Program-made: the position numbers and the translations under genes | NCBI GenBank assembly: GCA_021793115.1 | Contig: JAJYTJ010000058.1 | Span: 1-21,635 of the forward strand | DNA: 21,635 bases | Direction: 5' to 3' | Source: Actinomycetes bacterium | Lineage (GTDB): Bacteria > Actinomycetota > Actinomycetes > Actinomycetales > Cellulomonadaceae | Notes under the pieces: generated by a model | What the model was told of the DNA's origin: nothing | Seen by the model: only the letters and a program-made list of their open reading frames with translations | Databases searched by the model: none | Part shown: positions 1 through 7,608 of the stretch, in pieces | Layout of the letters: each line of letters opens with the position of its first letter | How positions within the stretch are numbered: position 1 is the stretch's first letter

Positions 1-1287
1 GAGCAGGTGCTGCCGGAGGCGCCGCTGCGCACGCCGACGCAGCTGGCCGCCGACGTGGACCGCGCCCTGCTGGCCGCGGACGCCGAGGACGCCGCGGTGC
101 GGCTGCCGAAGGCACTGGCGACGCGGCACGTGTGCCATCCGCGGCGGCTGCCCGACGGGATGGCCGGCCTGTGGGCCGTGCTCCCTGCGGACGACGCCGC
201 ACGGGTCGACGCCACGGTGGAGGCCACCGCTCGCGCCGCCCGTGCCGTCGGGGACCCCCGCACGCTGGACCAGCTCCGCGCCGACGTCCTCGTCGGCCTT
301 GCCACGGGCGACGCCCTCCTCGCAGGTGCTGTGCCCATGTCGAGCGGTCTTCGTCTCCCGGGTGCCGAGTCGATGGCGAGCGGCGCTCGTCGCCTGGGTA
401 CTGAGCCCGTTGCGGGCGGCGAACGTCGCCTGGGTACTGAGCCCGTTGCGGGCGGCGAACGTCTCCAGGGTCCCGAGCCCGTCGCCGACGGCGGACACCT
501 CCGTGGCGCTGCGCCCGTGGCGGGTGGCACGCTCGTCCGGGGTGCCGCGCTCGTCCGGGGTGCCGCGCTCGTACCGGGCGAGACACCTCTGCGGGGTGGT
601 GCGCTTCAGGAGGTCGGCGTGACGCTGGCCGTGGAGGCCGTGGAGGCCGTGGAGGCCGTGGAGGCCGACGCGCCGGATCCCCGTGGCGAACCCCGCGGGG
701 ACGGTCCGCCCGGTCGGCGGGCGCCGGGGATCCGGATCCCGACGGTTCGAGTGGACGTGACCGTCGCGCTGTCCACGCTGATGGGGCTCGACGAGCTGCC
801 CGGCGAGGTGGCCGGGCTGGGACCGGTTCCTGCCGAGCAGGCGCGCGCCCTGGCGGCGGGCGGTGTGTGGCGACGCCTGGTGACGGATCCGTTGACCGGC
901 GCCGTGCTGGACGTGGGCCGCCGGCGATACCGCCCCCCGGCCGGGCTGGCCGAGCACGTCATGGCACGAGACGGATCCTGCGTCGCCCCGGGCTGCTGCG
1001 TGCCGTCGCACCGCTGCGACCTCGACCACACCACCGAGTTCCACGGCGTCCCTGCCAACGGCTCGCCGGTGCCCGGCACCACGTCGGCCGCGAACCTCGG
1101 GCCGCTGTCCGAGCGGTGCCACCGGCTGAAGACCGACGGCGGGTTCGTCCTCCGCCAGGTGCAGCCGGGCGTCTTCGAGTGGCAGACGCCGGCCGGCATG
1201 GCCTACCGCGTCACGCCGGGCCGGAACGGACGGACCGAGAAGCTCCCCAGCCGTCGCTCCGGCTACCCCGAGGTGCCGCCGTTCTGA
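1..1287 (+). CDS. DUF222/HNH endonuclease family protein, 5'-truncated by the window edge
   Basis: The reading frame is open from base 1, so the N-terminus lies outside the window; a GTG at 7 is probably internal. Residue numbers here count from that GTG. Residues 1-110 look like the helical DUF222 region that precedes HNH nucleases in actinobacterial proteins of this kind. The HNH domain is at about 317-375, with a Cys-x5-Cys pair (C325, C331 or C330), the H of DLDH (H341), N363 in AANL and H372 in CHRLK. The usual LCxxHH ending reads LSERCH here, so one metal-binding Cys appears moved, but the H-N-H trio is intact. Residues 117-220 are a repetitive Gly/Ala/Val/Glu-rich linker (separate repeat entries). 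Members of this family are abundant in actinobacteria, often in many copies; their DNA substrate is generally unknown. It converges on the flavin oxidoreductase gene. Family assignment is firm; activity is inferred. Confidence 0.88.
   Translation, partial: EQVLPEAPLRTPTQLAADVDRALLAADAEDAAVRLPKALATRHVCHPRRLPDGMAGLWAVLPADDAARVDATVEATARAARAVGDPRTLDQLRADVLVGLATGDALLAGAVPMSSGLRLPGAESMASGARRLGTEPVAGGERRLGTEPVAGGERLQGPEPVADGGHLRGAAPVAGGTLVRGAALVRGAALVPGETPLRGGALQEVGVTLAVEAVEAVEAVEADAPDPRGEPRGDGPPGRRAPGIRIPTVRVDVTVALSTLMGLDELPGEVAGLGPVPAEQARALAAGGVWRRLVTDPLTGAVLDVGRRRYRPPAGLAEHVMARDGSCVAPGCCVPSHRCDLDHTTEFHGVPANGSPVPGTTSAANLGPLSERCHRLKTDGGFVLRQVQPGVFEWQTPAGMAYRVTPGRNGRTEKLPSRRSGYPEVPPF
355..459 (+). 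repeat. 36-bp in-frame tandem repeat in the DUF222/HNH linker
   Basis: The unit encodes 12 residues of the form RLGTEPVAGGER. Two copies are identical over 36 bases (388-423 and 424-459). A diverged copy precedes them (from about 355) and two more diverged copies follow to about 530. An 18-bp unit encoding LVRGAA follows twice from about 532. Codons in the repeat (cgt, gtt, act) are less GC-biased than in the rest of the gene. Confidence 0.9.
631..666 (+). repeat. 9-bp tandem repeat coding for (VEA)4
   Basis: Four exact copies of GTGGAGGCC encode Val-Glu-Ala four times, just before the segment leading into the HNH domain. A unit length divisible by three keeps the frame if the copy number changes. 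Confidence 0.9.
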
Positions 1288-1314
1288 CGCGGGTGCGTCG
1301 GCACGGGCGGTGGC

Positions 1315-1394
1315 CCGAGCGCGCGTGCGGTGAGCTGACGGCGCCTGCGGTGTCCTGAGCGCGCCTGCGCTGGCTCGGCACGCACTCGCGCCGC
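1315..1394. repeat. Degenerate 20-bp tandem repeat in the intergenic region
   Basis: Between the two convergent genes, three 20-base blocks (1315-1334, 1335-1354, 1355-1374) share the pattern CTGAGCGCGCCTGCGGTG with several mismatches; a fourth block to 1394 is weaker. No gene is seen in 1288-1505. The repeat could be low-complexity GC-rich DNA rather than a functional element. Confidence 0.45.
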
Positions 1395-1505
1395 CCCGAC
1401 GGCGCTCTCGCGGCGCGCCACGACGGGGTGGCGCCCTGACGGCGCGCCCGCGGTTGTCGACCGCTCTCGCCGGCGGCGCAGGGCGGCCGTAGCCGCGTGG
1501 CGTCG

Positions 1506-2528
1506 TCAGCGCCAGCCGAGGGCTGGCGCCACGTGGGTGAGGATCGACTCGAGCACGTGGGCGTTGTAGTCCACACCGAGCTGGTTGGGCACGGTGAGCA
1601 GCAGGGTGTCTGCGGCCGCGACGGCCTCGTCCTTCGCGAGCTGCTCGATCAGCTCGTCGGGCTCCGCCGCGTAGGTCCGGCCGAAGATCGCCTTCGTCTG
1701 CGCGTCGATGAACCCGACCTCGTCCTCCTCCTGCCCGCCGTGGCCGAAGTAGGCCCGGTCGCGGTCGTCGGTCAGCGCGAAGATGCTGCGGCTGACCGAG
1801 ACACGCGGCTCTCGCTCGTGGCCCGCGTCGCGCCACGCCTGCCGGTAGGCCTCGATCTGCTCCGCCTGCTGCACGTGGAACGGCTTGCCCGTCTCGTCGT
1901 CCTTGAGCGTGGAGCTCATGAGGTTCATCCCGAGCTTGGCCGCCCACGCGCCGGTCGCGTTGGAGCCGGAGCCCCACCAGATCCGCTCGCGCAGGCCTGC
2001 CGAGTACGGCTCGAGCCGCAGCAGCCCGGGCGGGTTGGGGAACATGGGCCGCGGGCTCGGCTGCGCGAAGCCCTTGCCCTCGATGACCTGCAGGAACACC
2101 TCGGCGTGGGTCCGTGCCATGTCGGCCTCGGTCGTGCCCTCGGCGAGCGCGAACCCGAAGTAGCGCCAGCCGTCGATCACCTGCTCCGGTGACCCTCGGC
2201 TGATGCCCAGCTGCAGCCGGCCACCCGCGATGAGGTCGGCGGCGCCGGCGTCCTCGGCCATGGAGAGGGGGTTCTCGTACCGCATGTCGATGACGGCGGT
2301 GCCGATCTCGATGCGCTCGGTGCGGGCACCCACCGCAGCGAGGAGCGGGAAGGGCGAACCCAGCTGCCGCGCGAAGTGGTGCACCCGGAAGTAGGCGCCG
2401 TCCGCGCCGAGCTCCTCGGCCGCCACCGCCAGCTCGATCGACTGCAGCAGCGCGTCGCTCGCCGAGCGCGTCTGCGACGAGGGCGACGGCGTCCAGTGGC
2501 CGAAGGACAGGAACCCGATGCTCTTCAC
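1506..2528 (-). CDS. LLM-class flavin-dependent oxidoreductase (luciferase-like monooxygenase)
   Basis: A protein of 340 residues that starts at GTG 2528 with VKSIGFLSFGHW, a typical opening beta strand of the bacterial-luciferase TIM barrel. Other family features are the AVAAEELGADGAYFRVHHF segment, the PFPLLAAVGARTERIEIGTAV strand pair, and DLIAGGRLQLGISRGSP, the region that contacts the flavin phosphate in relatives. Such enzymes use FMNH2 or F420H2 to oxidise or reduce small organic substrates in the cytoplasm; neither the cofactor nor the substrate can be read from the sequence. The frame is open far upstream, but the composition before 2528 is not protein-like and the family begins here. 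No good ribosome-binding site is visible before the GTG. The YjgN-like remnant lies 43 bases upstream on the same strand, and the two could be cotranscribed. Confidence 0.9.
   Translation of the reverse strand: MKSIGFLSFGHWTPSPSSQTRSASDALLQSIELAVAAEELGADGAYFRVHHFARQLGSPFPLLAAVGARTERIEIGTAVIDMRYENPLSMAEDAGAADLIAGGRLQLGISRGSPEQVIDGWRYFGFALAEGTTEADMARTHAEVFLQVIEGKGFAQPSPRPMFPNPPGLLRLEPYSAGLRERIWWGSGSNATGAWAAKLGMNLMSSTLKDDETGKPFHVQQAEQIEAYRQAWRDAGHEREPRVSVSRSIFALTDDRDRAYFGHGGQEEDEVGFIDAQTKAIFGRTYAAEPDELIEQLAKDEAVAAADTLLLTVPNQLGVDYNAHVLESILTHVAPALGWR
1509..1529 (-). terminator. Hairpin at the 3' end of the flavin oxidoreductase gene
   Basis: A perfect 9-bp inverted repeat, GCGCCAGCC / GGCTGGCGC, has a 3-base loop. 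It overlaps the last codons of the oxidoreductase gene and lies between convergent genes, so it could stop transcription from both sides. There is no T-tract, as is common in high-GC actinobacteria. Confidence 0.5.
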
Positions 2529-2571
2529 GTGGGCTGCAACGCCCGCCGCGCGCGGGCATTCCCGGGCCTGA

Positions 2572-2799
2572 TCAGGCGACGTCGGTGTGCTCCCACGTCC
2601 ACTTCTCGATGCGGGGACCCACCCAGAACAGGTAGATCCCCAGCGTGACGACGCTGAGCAGGAACCACCTGATCCAGAGGTCGAAGAGGCCGATCGTGCT
2701 GCCCGTGAACCGGAGCTGGTAGCCGTCGATGAACGAGTGCTTCGCTGCGGTGCCAGGGTGACCTCTCTGCCCGGGGCGGGCGCTCCGGGCAGCGTCCAC
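2572..2799 (-). pseudogene. Small membrane protein, half of a YjgN/DUF898-like (or DUF6693-like) repeat domain; probable remnant
   Basis: The frame ends at 2572; the most upstream plausible start is GTG 2799, giving 75 residues. Residues 1-20 look non-protein-like. From residue 21 the sequence HSFIDGYQLRFTG, then GLFDLWIRWFLL and VTLGIYLFWVGPRIEKW, ending in EHT, matches one unit of the small two-unit membrane proteins I know of this type (each unit: LxFxG, GLF, one membrane helix with TLGIY-FW, ending in HT). The preceding unit, which would supply the first helix and end in HT just before FIDG, is absent in all three frames upstream. Either this is a decayed gene that lost its 5' half or an unusually short one-helix protein. 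No ribosome-binding site is evident. The function of the family is unknown. Confidence 0.5.
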
Positions 2800-2968
2800 A
2801 CTGCCGGGCGGCCCTGGCGCGGGACCGTCGTTCGGCGGGTGAGTGCGTACTCGCCGCAGCTCGTCCCGCGCGTGGACCGGCGAGGACCGGGCGCGCTCCG
2901 GTCCGGCGCGTCGAGCGCGGCCGTCCGGGAACACCGAGGCGCGGCTCGGCGCTTCCCCATCAGGCGGG

Positions 2969-2974
2969 TAGCCT
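2969..2974 (+). promoter_or_regulatory. Possible -10 element for the alpha/beta hydrolase gene
   Basis: TAGCCT lies about 50 bases before the ATG at 3024, which also has a Shine-Dalgarno sequence. No convincing -35 is seen. Bases 2800-3023 hold nothing else I recognise. Confidence 0.35.
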
Positions 2975-3023
2975 CGCGCAACGCAGGCGCTGAGGCTGCG
3001 ACCAGGACGGAGGCGGCGGCGCG

Positions 3024-3923
3024 ATGGGCGGGGTGCTCGTCCCGGGGGACGACGGTTGGCCGACCACTGAGCAGGTCCGAGGCTTCGACTGGCTGACCCC
3101 GGCGGACGACACCCGGCTCGGCACGTTCGAGGCCCCCAGCGGCGACCTCGCCGCGGCCGAGTGGGGTCCGGAGGACGGGGTCCCGGTGCTCGCACTGCCC
3201 GGCGTCACCGGGTCCAAGGAGGACTTCGCGCTCGTCGGACCGCTGCTGGCCCGGGCCGGGTACCGCGTCATCGCCGTGGACCTCGCCGGGCAGTACCAGT
3301 CGCACGCGGCGGGTCCGGGGCCCGAGGGCAGGTTCGACCTCGCGCTGCACCTGGCGGACGCCGAGGCGTTGCTGGACGCCTACGGGCCGGCGCACGTCAT
3401 CGGCTACTCGTTCGCCGGTGAGGTCTCCGCGCAGCTCGTCGTGCGCCGCCGCGAGTGGGTGCGCAGCCTGACGCTCGTCTCCGCGCCACCGGTCACCGGC
3501 AACGCGCTCGCGGCGGTGCGGGTCATCGGGCCGCTGGGCCGCGTGGTCGGCGCGCGCGGCGCCGCGGCGCTCATGACGTGGGGCGTGCGGTGGAACCTCA
3601 ACCGCACCACGGCCGGCCGCATCCGCCTGGTGCGGCACCGGCTGCGGTTCACGCGCCACGAGTCGGTGGTCGACGCGATGGCCGCGATGATGCACGTCCC
3701 CGACGTCGAGGACAAGCTGCTGGTCAGCGGCGTCCCGATCCTCGTGGCGGCGGGGCACGGCGACCTGTGGACCGCCGCCCGGCACCGGGCGTTCGGGCGA
3801 CGGATCGGCGCCGAGGTGCACGTCTACGACACCGGTCACTCGCCCATGGAGACCACACCGCGGGAGCTCGTCGCGGACCTCCTGCCGTTCCTCGCCGCCG
3901 CGGACCGCGCCGGGCAGGGCTAG
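3024..3923 (+). CDS. Alpha/beta hydrolase
   Basis: A cytoplasmic protein of 299 residues with the alpha/beta-hydrolase fold and no signal peptide. Visible elements are the oxyanion-hole strand VLALPGVTGSKEDF (55-68), RVIAVDLAGQ (81-90), the nucleophile elbow around Ser129 (IGYSFAGE), the acid Asp247 (GHGDLW) and the catalytic His272 (TGHSPMET). The elbow reads G-Y-S-F-A rather than the common G-x-S-x-G, a tolerated variant. The ATG is preceded by GGAGG about 10 bases upstream, which supports this start. The substrate cannot be told from sequence; esterases, lactonases and C-C hydrolases all share this fold. It converges on the glycosyltransferase gene with only three bases between the two stop codons (TAG-cgg-CTA). 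Confidence 0.87.
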   Translation: MGGVLVPGDDGWPTTEQVRGFDWLTPADDTRLGTFEAPSGDLAAAEWGPEDGVPVLALPGVTGSKEDFALVGPLLARAGYRVIAVDLAGQYQSHAAGPGPEGRFDLALHLADAEALLDAYGPAHVIGYSFAGEVSAQLVVRRREWVRSLTLVSAPPVTGNALAAVRVIGPLGRVVGARGAAALMTWGVRWNLNRTTAGRIRLVRHRLRFTRHESVVDAMAAMMHVPDVEDKLLVSGVPILVAAGHGDLWTAARHRAFGRRIGAEVHVYDTGHSPMETTPRELVADLLPFLAAADRAGQG

Positions 3924-3926
3924 CGG

Positions 3927-4748
3927 CTACGACGAGCGGACGCGCTCGCGGGTGCGGCTCGTCGTGCCCGCGCCACGGCGCTTGACCCACGGCGCGCCCG
4001 CCGGCCAGGTGCGCCGGAACGTGACGAACGCCTTGCCCAGCCGCGAGGCCAGCGCCCCGGGCGTGGCGAACGGCCGGGCGGAGACGAGCATGACGAGCGT
4101 CGGGTCGTACCGGACCACCGTGCCCTGGGGGAAGCGGATGGACAGGTCGAGGTCGTCGTGCACGTCCGCGTCGCGGCGCAGCACGAGCCGGCGCGTGCGC
4201 CGCCACAGCGCGGTCCGCATGGCGAAGTTGGAGCCGAACACCGGCGGGTGCCCGAAGGCGGGCGTGAGCACCCGGTACATCCCGCCGATGTACCAGTGCT
4301 CGCCCGCCCAGTGCATGAAGGCGTTGCCACCGTAGAACCGCGCGCCGCCGGTCAGCGCGTGGAGCCCGGGGTCGCGCTCGAACGCCTCGGCCACGCGCTG
4401 CACCCAGTCCGCCGGCGGGACCGAGTCGGCGTCGAGCCGCGCGATGACGTCCGCGGTGTGCGAGGCGATGTCGTAGCCCCGCGCGGCGGCCGGCCAGATG
4501 CCGCGCCGCTTCTCGTGCGCGAGCGTGGCGCCCGCGCGGCGGGCGACGTCCTGGCTGCCGTCGGTCGAGCCGTTGTCGACGACGAGCACCTCGTCGGGCC
4601 GGCGCGTCTGGTGCGCCAGCGCCTCGAGGCAGGCCGCGAGGAACGGCGCGTCGTCCAGGCAGGGGACGACGACGACCACGCGCAGGTGCGCCTCCGCCCG
4701 GTGCGAGCCGACGGGGACACCCGCGCCGCCCCGCACCTCGACCGTCAC
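3927..4748 (-). CDS. Family 2 glycosyltransferase
   Basis: A protein of 273 residues with a GT-A fold. The N-terminal strand VVVVVPCLDDAPF (24-36) and VVDNGSTDGS (56-65) bind the nucleotide, LDAD (105-108) is the metal-binding DxD-type motif, and HDDLDLS (197-203) fits the acceptor-side acidic motif. The family moves a sugar from a nucleotide-sugar to an acceptor such as a lipid carrier or glycan. No membrane helix is obvious, so it is probably soluble or peripheral. The start is GTG 4748, with GGGAG about 8-10 bases upstream. It stands alone, with no other cell-wall or capsule genes beside it, so the acceptor cannot be inferred. The C-terminus is basic and Ser/Arg-rich. Confidence 0.87.
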   Translation of the reverse strand: MTVEVRGGAGVPVGSHRAEAHLRVVVVVPCLDDAPFLAACLEALAHQTRRPDEVLVVDNGSTDGSQDVARRAGATLAHEKRRGIWPAAARGYDIASHTADVIARLDADSVPPADWVQRVAEAFERDPGLHALTGGARFYGGNAFMHWAGEHWYIGGMYRVLTPAFGHPPVFGSNFAMRTALWRRTRRLVLRRDADVHDDLDLSIRFPQGTVVRYDPTLVMLVSARPFATPGALASRLGKAFVTFRRTWPAGAPWVKRRGAGTTSRTRERVRSS

Positions 4749-4881
4749 GCGACCGCTCCCGTCCCTCGTCCACCAGGGCCCCGCGTGACGCTACCCCCGT
4801 GCGCGGGCGTTCCTGTGACGTTCCCATGCTGGCCCCGGCGGCTGGACACCGCCCGGTGAACCGTGCGGTGCCGGATGGTGA

Positions 4882-4887
4882 GACCAT
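4882..4887 (+). promoter_or_regulatory. Candidate -10 hexamer of a leaderless promoter
   Basis: GACCAT, matching only the A at position 2 and T at position 6 of TANNNT, lies exactly 6 bases before GTG 4894. There is no Shine-Dalgarno sequence. This would place the transcript start at the start codon. Confidence 0.4.
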
Positions 4888-4893
4888 CGTGCG

Positions 4894-5337
4894 GTGAACC
4901 CGAGCGCCCCCTGGCACCGAGCTTCGCGCACCACCGCCGACGTCGGTGACGGCTTCGTCGCGACCGAGGCGCCCGCGCTGCAGCAGTCGATCCGCTCGGC
5001 GCTGTACCCCGGTGAGGGCAAGCGGTCGCCGATCGCGGTCGAGGTGCAGTTCACCACCGGCGCGGCGCAGCGCGTGGTGGTCGAGTGGCGCAACCGCAAC
5101 GTGGGCTTCGTCCCGACGTCGCACCTCGCGGCGCTGCGGGGACAGCTGACGGCGGCCGGCAAGGCCGTGGTGTGGTCGCCCGGCCAGGTGTACTACGACG
5201 GCGCGTACTGGCGCGTGTGGGTGGGCCCGGCCCCCGAGGACGGCTACCCCGAGGTCACCGAGGGGTACGACGAGCTGCCGGAGCCCCCCGCCTCGATCTT
5301 CGGGATCCAGCTCAACCGACTCCGCCGCGACGTCTGA
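4894..5337 (+). CDS. Conserved hypothetical protein
   Basis: A protein of 147 residues starting at GTG 4894. I do not recognise the family. It has no signal peptide or membrane segment. The middle part (about 45-110) alternates short beta-like strands: AVEVQFTTG, RVVVEWRNRNVGFVP, SHLAAL, then KAVVWSPGQVYYDGAYWRVWVGPAP. The NVGFVPTSHLAAL stretch recalls small beta-barrel segments such as those in HIRAN-type proteins, where a conserved VG-xVP precedes a helix, but the likeness is too weak to name it. The C-terminus is acidic, Pro-rich and then basic. Codon use is typical of the window, and the frame ends just before a convergent aldo/keto reductase gene. That it is a real gene is likely from its composition; its role is unknown. 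Confidence 0.72.
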   Translation: MNPSAPWHRASRTTADVGDGFVATEAPALQQSIRSALYPGEGKRSPIAVEVQFTTGAAQRVVVEWRNRNVGFVPTSHLAALRGQLTAAGKAVVWSPGQVYYDGAYWRVWVGPAPEDGYPEVTEGYDELPEPPASIFGIQLNRLRRDV

Positions 5338-5367
5338 CTCGTCCCACCCCGCGGTTGGCGCGCGCCG

Positions 5368-5384
5368 GCTCGGGCGGTCCGAGC
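5368..5384 (-). terminator. Hairpin after the aldo/keto reductase gene
   Basis: A perfect 6-bp stem, GCTCGG / CCGAGC, has a 5-base loop. It lies 4 bases beyond the reductase stop codon, between convergent genes, and could serve both directions. It has no T-tract. Confidence 0.4.
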
Positions 5385-5388
5385 GCGG

Positions 5389-6324
5389 TCAGGACGCCGC
5401 GGCCGTCAGGGCGGCGAGCTCGTCCGGGGCGAGGTCGAGCGTCGTCGAGGCCAGCAGCGCGGGCACCTGGTCCACGCGGCTCGCCGAGGCGATGGGCGCG
5501 ACGACGGTCGGCTGCACCCGCAGCCAGGCCAGCGCGACCGCGGCCACCGCGGCGCTGTGCGCCGCCGCGACCTCGTCGAGCGCCGCCAGCACCCGCCGGC
5601 CGCGCTCGTCCAGGTACTGCGCGGCCCGGTCGGCGCGCGGCGTGGCCGGCGCGGGGGCGTCCGCCCGGTACTTGCCCGACAGGAAGCCGCTGGCCAGCGC
5701 GTAGTAGGGCAGCACGCCGAGGTGGTGGCGCTCCGCGCGCTCCCGCCGGGCACCCTCGAACTCGCGCTCGAGCAGGTTGTACTGCGGCTGGTACGCGACC
5801 GGCAGGTGCAGGCCGTCGCGCCGTGCGACGGCGACCCACTCGTCGATCCGCTCGGGGGGGTAGTTCGACAGCCCGATCCACCGGACCAGGCCCTCGTCCA
5901 CCAGGGCGGAGAACGCCGCGGCGGTCTCGGCCAGCGGCACGGACGCGTCGTCGTGGTGCGCCCAGTACAGGTCGATCCGGTCGGTCTGCAGCCGCCGCAG
6001 CGACGCCCGGGCGGCGGCGGCGACGTTCGCGGCCGCCAGGCCCCGGAACTGCGGGTGGCTCGACACCTTGGTCGCCACCACCACGCGCTCGCGCGCGCCC
6101 GGGCGGGCGGCGAACCAGCGGCCGAGGATCGTCTCGCTCTCGCCGCCCGTGTGCCCCGGCACCCAGTGCGAGTAGCCGTCGGCAGTGTCGACGGACAGGC
6201 CCGGGGCCTGCGCGAACGCGTCGAGCAGCGCGAAGCTCGTCGGCTCGTCCGCGGTCCAGCCGAACACGTTCCCGCCCACCGCGAGCGGCAGCACGTCCAG
6301 GTCGGAGTCGCCGATGAGCGGCAT
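5389..6324 (-). CDS. Aldo/keto reductase
   Basis: A TIM-barrel oxidoreductase of 311 residues, NAD(P)H-dependent by family, that reduces aldehydes or ketones. The catalytic tetrad is visible: Asp46 (VDTAD), Tyr51 (GYS), Lys86 (VVATKV) and His123 (LYWAHHDD). The later strands RWIGLSNYPPERI, VAYQPQYNLLERE and GVLPYYALASGFLSGKY are typical of the YghZ/AKR-12-like bacterial branch. The C-terminal APIASASRVDQVPALL is the NADP phosphate-binding segment. ATG 6324 is chosen because AAGGAG lies about 8 bases upstream and the family begins here; the open frame upstream is an artefact of composition. It is divergent from rlmC, with 96 bases between the starts. The substrate is unknown. Confidence 0.92.
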   Translation of the reverse strand: MPLIGDSDLDVLPLAVGGNVFGWTADEPTSFALLDAFAQAPGLSVDTADGYSHWVPGHTGGESETILGRWFAARPGARERVVVATKVSSHPQFRGLAAANVAAAARASLRRLQTDRIDLYWAHHDDASVPLAETAAAFSALVDEGLVRWIGLSNYPPERIDEWVAVARRDGLHLPVAYQPQYNLLEREFEGARRERAERHHLGVLPYYALASGFLSGKYRADAPAPATPRADRAAQYLDERGRRVLAALDEVAAAHSAAVAAVALAWLRVQPTVVAPIASASRVDQVPALLASTTLDLAPDELAALTAAAS

Positions 6325-6408
6325 GGGGGTCTCCTTCGTCGTCGTCCCGACCATCCTGCGCCGACCCCGCGCCTTGGGCCCGCGGCCGTCCGCCCTGTGG
6401 CCGTTCCG

Positions 6409-6414
6409 TAGGCT
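6409..6414 (+). promoter_or_regulatory. Leaderless promoter -10 of rlmC
   Basis: TAGGCT lies exactly 6 bases before the GTG at 6421, with no Shine-Dalgarno-like sequence at the usual distance. This predicts that transcription begins at the start codon. Confidence 0.6.
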
Positions 6415-6420
6415 CGGGGG

Positions 6421-7551
6421 GTGTTCTGCCCCGCGTACGACGACGGTCGGTGCCGCTCGTGCACGCTGCTCGCGGTGGGCTACGACGCGCAGCTCGCCGG
6501 CAAGGGGGAGCGCGCGCGGCGCCTGCTGCCCCCCGGCATCGCATGGGAGCCGCCCGTGGCCAGCGCGCCGGCGCGCTACCGCAACAAGGCCAAGCTCGTG
6601 GTGGGCGGCACGGTGGACGCCCCCACGCTCGGCATCCTCGACGCCGACCACCGCGGCGTGGACCTGCAGGACTGCCTGCTGTACGACGAGCGCCTGGCCG
6701 CGGCGTTCCCCGCGCTCGCGGCGTTCGTCACGCGCGCGCGCCTCGAGCCGTACGCCGTGCCGGAGCGCGCCGGCGAGCTCAAGCACCTGCTCGTCACGGT
6801 GTCGCCCGACGGCGAGCTCATGGTGCGCTTCGTGCTGCGCTCCACCGAGGCGCTGGCGCGCATCCGCAAGCACCTGCCGTGGCTCGCCGCGGCGCTGCCG
6901 CAGCTCGCGGTGGCCTCGGTCAACGTGCTGCCCGCGCACGCGGCCCTCTTGGAGGGTGAGCGCGAGATCCTCCTCACCGAGGCCTCGGCGCTGCGGATGC
7001 GGCTCGGCGGGATCGACCTGTGGCTGCGGCCGCAGGGCTTCTTCCAGACGAACTCGGCCGTGGCGGCCGCCCTCTACGCGCAGGCCGCGGCGTGGCTGTC
7101 CGACGACCCGCCCGCGTCGCTGTGGGACCTGTACTGCGGCGTGGGCGGGTTCGCGCTGCACGCCGCGGCGGCCGTGCCGGGCGCCCGCGTGCTCGGCGTC
7201 GAGACGAGCGAGGCGGCCGTGGCGGGCGCGCGCTCGTCGGCGGCGTTCGCGGGCCTGGTCGCCGAGTTCCGTGCCGGCGACGCGACGCAGGCCGCGCTCG
7301 CCTCGTCGGCGGCCGAGCGGCCCGACGTCGTGGTGGTCAACCCGCCCCGGCGGGGGATCGGGGCCACGCTCGCGGGATGGCTGGAGGGGTCCGGCGTGCC
7401 GCGCGTCCTCTACTCGTCGTGCCACGTGGAGTCGCTGGCGACCGACCTCGCGGCGATGCCGTCGCTGCGCCCGGTCCGCGCGCGACTGCTCGACATGTTC
7501 CCGCAGACCGCGCACGACGAGGTGCTCGTGGAGCTGCGCCGGGCCGCATGA
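6421..7551 (+). CDS. rlmC: 23S rRNA (uracil-C5)-methyltransferase of the RlmC/RumB type
   Basis: A protein of 376 residues that transfers a methyl group from SAM to C5 of a uridine in 23S rRNA (U747 in E. coli). The iron-sulfur cysteines are C3, C11, C14 and C85, the same spacing as in the E. coli enzyme. PQGFFQTN (204-211), the SAM site LWDLYCGVGGF (234-244), NPPRRG (307-312), the nucleophile C334 in YSSCHVESLA and the general base E367 in HDEVLVEL are all present. There is no N-terminal TRAM domain, which separates RlmC from RlmD/TrmA relatives that carry one or differ in cluster layout. The GTG start is fixed by C3 of the cluster. Downstream is an alpha/beta hydrolase with its own promoter-like element. 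Confidence in the family is high; the exact target uridine is inferred. Confidence 0.93.
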   Translation: MFCPAYDDGRCRSCTLLAVGYDAQLAGKGERARRLLPPGIAWEPPVASAPARYRNKAKLVVGGTVDAPTLGILDADHRGVDLQDCLLYDERLAAAFPALAAFVTRARLEPYAVPERAGELKHLLVTVSPDGELMVRFVLRSTEALARIRKHLPWLAAALPQLAVASVNVLPAHAALLEGEREILLTEASALRMRLGGIDLWLRPQGFFQTNSAVAAALYAQAAAWLSDDPPASLWDLYCGVGGFALHAAAAVPGARVLGVETSEAAVAGARSSAAFAGLVAEFRAGDATQAALASSAAERPDVVVVNPPRRGIGATLAGWLEGSGVPRVLYSSCHVESLATDLAAMPSLRPVRARLLDMFPQTAHDEVLVELRRAA

Positions 7552-7596
7552 GCCGCCCGCGGCGCCGCGCGTGAGGCTCGTGCGGGACGGCGTGCC

Positions 7597-7602
7597 TATC
7601 GT
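7597..7602 (+). promoter_or_regulatory. Leaderless promoter -10 of the second alpha/beta hydrolase
   Basis: TATCGT lies exactly 6 bases before ATG 7609. No Shine-Dalgarno sequence precedes the ATG. Confidence 0.6.
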
Positions 7603-7608
7603 CTGCCC

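Noticed and set aside
727..740. Perfect 14-bp palindrome GGGATCCGGATCCC.
   Set aside because: It lies inside the HNH gene where Gly-Ile-Arg-Ile-Pro codons generate it, with no promoter nearby; chance is enough.
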